Below, piece after piece: positions 60,439 through 64,000 of a stretch of DNA of 64,000 bases. The translations under genes and the position numbers were made by a program. The DNA is from Aliihoeflea sp023389195 (GTDB taxonomy: Bacteria > Pseudomonadota > Alphaproteobacteria > Rhizobiales > Rhizobiaceae), in NCBI GenBank assembly GCA_023389195.1, contig JAEWET010000021.1, positions 89,310-153,309 of the forward strand. The letters run 5' to 3'. Under the pieces are notes generated by a model. That model did not search any database. It had not been told where the DNA came from and saw only the letters and a program-made list of their open reading frames with translations. The stretch's first letter is position 1; each line of letters starts with the position of its first letter.

Positions 60439-61212
60439 ATGTTCAAGGTGCGTGTGATCCCCTGCCTCGACGTCAAGGACGGCCGCGTCGTCAAGGGCGT
60501 CAATTTCGTCGATCTCAGGGATGCCGGCGATCCCGTCGAAGCGGCGATTGCTTATGACGCTGCCGGCGCAGATGAGCTGACCTTTCTCGACATCACCGCG
60601 ACCCATGAGAACCGCGGCATCATGCTGGACGTGGTCCGGCGCACGGCGGAGGCCTGCTTCATGCCGGTCACCGTCGGCGGTGGCGTTCGCAAGGTGGACG
60701 ACATCAAGACGCTGCTGCGCGCCGGCGCCGACAAGGTCTCGATCAACAGTGCCGCGGTGTCGCGGCGTGAGTTCGTCAAGGAAGCTGCCGAAAAATTCGG
60801 CGAACAGTGTGTCGTCGTCGCGATCGACGCCAAGCGGGTCAAGCGCCCGGGCGGCGACCGCTGGGAGATCTTCACCCATGGCGGCCGCAACTCGACCGGC
60901 ATCGACGCCATCGAATATGCCCAGGAAGTGGTCTCGCTCGGCGCTGGTGAAATTTTGCTCACCTCGATGGACCGCGACGGTACCAGGCAGGGCTTCGACA
61001 TTCCGCTGACCCGGGCGATCGCCGACAGCGTTCCCGTTCCCGTGATCGCCTCTGGCGGCGTCGGTAATCTCGACCACCTCGTCGACGGTATCCGCGACGG
61101 GCACGCCACCGCCGTGCTGGCCGCCTCGATCTTTCACTTCGGGGAATTCACCATCCGCGAAGCCAAGGAGCACATGTCCCGGCGCGGGTTACCCATGCGC
61201 CTGGATGCCTGA
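60439..61212 (+). CDS. hisF: Imidazole glycerol phosphate synthase cyclase subunit HisF
   Basis: The 257-residue barrel has VRVIPCLDVKDGRVVKGVNF, ADELTFLDITATHENR, VTVGGGVRKVDD and LLTSMDRDGTRQGFD, including the two catalytic Asp. It makes IGP and AICAR with HisH. It follows hisA by three bases. Confidence 0.97.
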   Translation: MFKVRVIPCLDVKDGRVVKGVNFVDLRDAGDPVEAAIAYDAAGADELTFLDITATHENRGIMLDVVRRTAEACFMPVTVGGGVRKVDDIKTLLRAGADKVSINSAAVSRREFVKEAAEKFGEQCVVVAIDAKRVKRPGGDRWEIFTHGGRNSTGIDAIEYAQEVVSLGAGEILLTSMDRDGTRQGFDIPLTRAIADSVPVPVIASGGVGNLDHLVDGIRDGHATAVLAASIFHFGEFTIREAKEHMSRRGLPMRLDA

Positions 61213-61286
61213 CGACTCCTGGCTGTAAAAATGCTAAACAGGTCAGAGCGATTGGCTTTTGGCCCGGTGTGTTTCTGAGTATTCCG

Positions 61287-61607
61287 ATGCCGCGTTTCAC
61301 GATCCACGATCTCGCCGAGACCATCGACACCCGCGCCACCTCGGGTGGCGATGGCTCCTATACCCGCAAGCTCCTGGACAAGGGGGCCGAACATTGCGCC
61401 AAGAAGTTCGGTGAGGAAGCAGTCGAAACCGTAATCGCAGCAGTCGAAAACGATCGCGCGCATCTGATCGCTGAAAGCGCCGACCTGCTCTATCATTTCC
61501 TTGTGCTGCTCAAGTCTCGCGGCGTAAAGCTGGAAGAGGTGGAAGCCGCACTCGACAAGCGGACGAACATGTCCGGGTTGGAAGAGAAAGCGTCGCGCAA
61601 GAGCTGA
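61287..61607 (+). CDS. hisE: Phosphoribosyl-ATP pyrophosphatase HisE
   Basis: The 106-residue MazG-fold enzyme has SYTRKLLDKGAEHCAKKFGEEAVETVIAAVENDRAHLIAESADLLYHFLVLL, with the acidic metal-binding helices. It catalyses step two of histidine synthesis. The start is ATG 61287 (MPRFTIHDL); an in-frame ATG at 61269 has no better ribosome site. Confidence 0.95.
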   Translation: MPRFTIHDLAETIDTRATSGGDGSYTRKLLDKGAEHCAKKFGEEAVETVIAAVENDRAHLIAESADLLYHFLVLLKSRGVKLEEVEAALDKRTNMSGLEEKASRKS

Positions 61608-61634
61608 GAGTGCTCTTTATGGAAAGGTCGCGTC

Positions 61635-62591
61635 ATGGATATTCGCGCACCCGAGCAGCAATATAATCCATACCGCGTCTACTCGCGCGAAGAGTGGGCG
61701 CGTCTGCGCGACGATACGCCGATGACGCTGGAGCCGGGTGAGTTCGACCGCCTGCGTTCGCTGCACGATCGCCTCGACTTCAAGGAGGTCGAGGACATCT
61801 ATCTTCCGCTGTCGCGCCTGCTCTCGATCTATGTCGATGCGATGCAGCGCCTGTATTACGCGGAGCGCCAGTTCCTCAACATCCGCGACCGCAAGATGCC
61901 CTACATCATCGGCGTCGCCGGTTCGGTTGCGGTTGGAAAGTCCACCACGGCACGTGTGCTGCAGGCGCTGTTGGCACGCTGGTCGCCGCGCCCGAAGGTC
62001 GAGCTGATTACCACCGACGGTTTCCTCTATCCGAAGGCCCTGCTCGAGCAGCAAGGCATTCTGCAGAAGAAGGGCTTCCCAGAGAGCTACGATCTGCCGC
62101 TGCTGCTCAACTTTCTGTCCGATATCAAGTCGGGACGCCGACACGTGCGCTCACCGGTCTATTCGCATTTGACCTACGACATCGTGCCGAACGAATGGGC
62201 GGAGGTCGACCAGCCCGACATCCTGATCGTCGAGGGCGTCAACGTGCTGCAGACCGGCAAGCTGCCGCGTGACGGCAAGGCGGTGCCGGTCGTTTCCGAC
62301 TTCTTCGACTTCTCGGTCTACATTGACGCTGACGAAGCAGCGCTGCGGCGCTGGTACATCAAACGCTTCCTGGCGCTGCGCGACACCGCGTTCACCAATC
62401 CAAAGTCCTATTTCAACCGCTATGCACTGTTGTCGGATGAGGAGGCCACCGCCACGGCCACCGCGATCTGGGAACGCACCAACCTCGCCAATCTCGAGGA
62501 CAACATCTTGCCGACGCGGCCGCGTGCGACGCTGATCCTGAAGAAGGGCGCGGATCACGCCGTGGAGAGCGTGGCGCTGCGAAGGCTATGA
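61635..62591 (+). CDS. coaA: Pantothenate kinase CoaA (type I)
   Basis: The 318-residue P-loop kinase has IIGVAGSVAVGKSTTARVLQALL (93-104 P-loop), ITTDGFLYP, KGFPESYDLPLLLNFLSDIKSG and SDFFDFSVYIDADEAALRRWYIKRFL, all CoaA hallmarks. It phosphorylates pantothenate at the entry of CoA synthesis. It follows hisE by 27 bases and ends just before the palindromic repeat. Confidence 0.97.
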   Translation: MDIRAPEQQYNPYRVYSREEWARLRDDTPMTLEPGEFDRLRSLHDRLDFKEVEDIYLPLSRLLSIYVDAMQRLYYAERQFLNIRDRKMPYIIGVAGSVAVGKSTTARVLQALLARWSPRPKVELITTDGFLYPKALLEQQGILQKKGFPESYDLPLLLNFLSDIKSGRRHVRSPVYSHLTYDIVPNEWAEVDQPDILIVEGVNVLQTGKLPRDGKAVPVVSDFFDFSVYIDADEAALRRWYIKRFLALRDTAFTNPKSYFNRYALLSDEEATATATAIWERTNLANLEDNILPTRPRATLILKKGADHAVESVALRRL

Positions 62592-62596
62592 CGGTC

Positions 62597-62656
62597 CGTA
62601 GGGTGGGTTAGCCCTCGGCTGCGCGAAGCGCAGTCCGAAGCGTAACCCACCCTACG
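62597..62656. repeat. Nested palindromic repeat (REP-like) between coaA and the kinase gene
   Basis: CGTAGGGTGGGTTA (62597-62610) and TAACCCACCCTACG (62643-62656) are perfect 14-base inverted arms. Inside, CTGCGC-GAA-GCGCAG forms an apical hairpin. Sequences of the GTAGGGTGGGTTAGC...GCGTAACCCACC kind recur widely in Bradyrhizobium-type genomes (recalled, not searched). It is the only copy in the window and sits between converging genes, where it may also stop transcription. Confidence 0.75.
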
Positions 62657-62671
62657 CAGCGTTGCTTGTGG

Positions 62672-64000
62672 TTACACCACCAACTGCCGTGCCGCCGCCA
62701 ACCCGGCCAGCGCCTCGTCCAGCTTTTCGCGATCGAGCGGCTTGATCAGGAACCCGTTCATGCCCGCCTCGAAACAGGCGTAGCGATCTTCCACCAGCGT
62801 GTTCGCCGTGAGTGCGAGGATTGGCGTGTGGTGGCCGCCGGTCGCTGACTCATGCGCGCGGATGCGCTTGGTCGCTTCGATGCCGTCGAGCTGCGGCATC
62901 TGTATATCCATCAGAACCAGATCATAGGGGGTGCCGGCGGAGCTCGCGGCTAGCCAGGATTCCAGCGCAGCTTCGCCATGGACCGCAATGACGACGCGGT
63001 GTCCGAGCTTCGTCAGCAACGAGCGCATCAGCAGCGCGTTGATCTCGTTGTCCTCGGCGACGAGGATCGAGAGGCCGCCCGCTGGCTTTCTAACCGGCGC
63101 AGGCTCGATGGGTTCGGGAGCAAGATCGGGCGAGGCGACTTCCGGCGTCAGCGCGAGACGCGCGGCAAGCGAGGCTGCGCGCAGCGGCTTCACCAGGAAG
63201 CCGGTGAAAGCAGGCGAGAGCTTGTCGTGACGCGAGCTCGGCGTCAGCAGCACGATGCGTTGCGTCGCGTGGGCGCGGGCGGCCTCACCCAGGCGATCGG
63301 CAACGGTCGCGCCCAGCGCACGATCGACCAGCATGGCGTGCCAGGTACGCTCCGGCAGCAGCGCTTCGGCGGCAGTCGCGTCCGCGACGAGGCAGGTCTG
63401 GCCACCCCAGCGCTCCAGCCGCCGCGCGATCAGCGACGCTTCGATGCCGTCGGCCACCAGCAGGATCGATTTGCCGGTGAGATCAGGGCTCGGGAACGCG
63501 GTTCGTCCGGCATCACCTTGCGAGGGCGCGAGCGGAATGGCGACCTCGAAGGTCGAGCCTTTGCCGGGCTCGCTTTCCAGCGTGATGCGGCCGCCCATGC
63601 GCTTGACGATGCGCTCGCTGATGGCAAGGCCAAGTCCGGTGCCGCCATAGGTGCGGGCGACGCGGTCGTCGGCCTGCTCGAACTCGCGGAAGATGCGCGA
63701 CTGCGCCTCGGGCGCGATGCCGATGCCGGTGTCGCGGACAAGGAAGCTGATTTCATTCGGCCAGATGCCGGGCTCGATGATCAGCGCGACGCCGCCGTTC
63801 GCGGTGAACTTGATGGCGTTGCCGGCAAGATTGAGCAGCACCTGGCGCAGCCGTGCGGCATCGCCGGTGACCTCGAGCGGCAGCCGCTCGTCGACATAGG
63901 CCGCGATCTCGAGACTCTTGGCCTGCGCGCGCGGCGCCAGCAGCTCGGTCACCTCCTCGATCAGGGTAGAGAGCGCGAAGGGGCGCTGGTCGAGATCGAG
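62672..64000 (-). CDS. Hybrid sensor histidine kinase (partial, runs off the window end)
   Basis: The visible 442 C-terminal residues contain the end of the dimerisation region (LDLDQRPFALSTLIEEV), a HATPase domain with GNAIKFTANG (N box), DTGIGIAPEAQSRIFREFEQAD (G1) and GTGLGLAISERIVKRMGG (G2), then two receiver domains. The first receiver (about SILLVADGIEAS to VKPL) keeps the phospho-acceptor-type Asp in LVDRAL but only one acidic residue at the usual pair. The second (ILVAEDNEINALLMRSLL, LVLMDIQMPQLDG, IKPLD) is complete. No Hpt domain follows. The sensor part and start lie beyond the window. Confidence 0.93.
   Translation of the reverse strand, partial: LDLDQRPFALSTLIEEVTELLAPRAQAKSLEIAAYVDERLPLEVTGDAARLRQVLLNLAGNAIKFTANGGVALIIEPGIWPNEISFLVRDTGIGIAPEAQSRIFREFEQADDRVARTYGGTGLGLAISERIVKRMGGRITLESEPGKGSTFEVAIPLAPSQGDAGRTAFPSPDLTGKSILLVADGIEASLIARRLERWGGQTCLVADATAAEALLPERTWHAMLVDRALGATVADRLGEAARAHATQRIVLLTPSSRHDKLSPAFTGFLVKPLRAASLAARLALTPEVASPDLAPEPIEPAPVRKPAGGLSILVAEDNEINALLMRSLLTKLGHRVVIAVHGEAALESWLAASSAGTPYDLVLMDIQMPQLDGIEATKRIRAHESATGGHHTPILALTANTLVEDRYACFEAGMNGFLIKPLDREKLDEALAGLAAARQLVV

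Overview
The window is GC-rich alphaproteobacterial chromosome, best placed in Hyphomicrobiales (Rhizobiales). The evidence is the parAB-rsmG-mnmG-mnmE-rho-hemJ-hemE-maf-aroE-coaE-dnaQ-secB-fxsA-mltA-smr-hslUV-hisBHAFE-coaA gene order, the families DUF1402, DUF2585 and DUF2628, HemJ, and parS-type sites beside a typical hemE-linked replication origin. It holds about 62 protein genes and one tRNA. No insertion sequence, integrase, CRISPR array or rRNA was seen.

Layout. (1) 1-2.3 kb: partial LON-domain protein, thioredoxin-TPR protein, Ala-tRNA(Pro) editing protein, tRNA-Gly(GCC). (2) 2.3-5.3 kb: molybdate operon modABC-modE, with a perfect inverted repeat that would fold over the modA start codon. 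(3) 5.3-12.5 kb: sulfate uptake and reduction, cysP-T-W-A then cysH-D-N, with structured candidates in the cysP and cysH leaders. (4) 12.5-36.3 kb: a catabolic block lying where leuS and lptE usually precede holA. It holds a LysR-controlled set (acyl-CoA dehydrogenase, mesaconyl/itaconyl-CoA hydratase-like MaoC protein, MmgE/PrpD protein, class III CoA-transferase), a GntR-associated set (SDR, acyl-CoA ligase, TRAP transporter) carrying a shared palindrome TGTC(G/C)GACA, a Liv-type ABC operon coupled to an aldehyde dehydrogenase, SDR and secreted cyclase, a zinc alcohol dehydrogenase, and a second acyl-CoA dehydrogenase with an enoyl-CoA hydratase/isomerase. Together they look like uptake, CoA activation and beta-oxidation-like breakdown of one or more carboxylic or branched acids; the substrate cannot be read from sequence. 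(5) 36.3-51.2 kb: origin-proximal core: holA, parB, parA, rsmG, mnmG, mnmE, rho, hemJ, hemE, candidate oriC (45987-46390), PPDK-regulatory protein, maf, aroE, coaE, dnaQ, secB, fxsA. Three parS-like sites lie at or inside these genes. (6) 51.2-56.5 kb: Tim44-like protein, mltA, smr, XRE regulator, DUF1402, hslU. (7) 56.5-64 kb: DUF2585, hslV, hisB, DUF2628, hisH, hisA, hisF, hisE, coaA, and a partial hybrid histidine kinase.

Two cautions. From memory of family sequences, the proteins after about 56.5 kb look Bradyrhizobium-like, while HslU and what precedes it do not. A Bradyrhizobium-style palindromic repeat also appears only in this last part. A recombination junction or an assembly join between hslU and DUF2585 should be tested. 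All functional calls come from reading motifs; no database search was possible.
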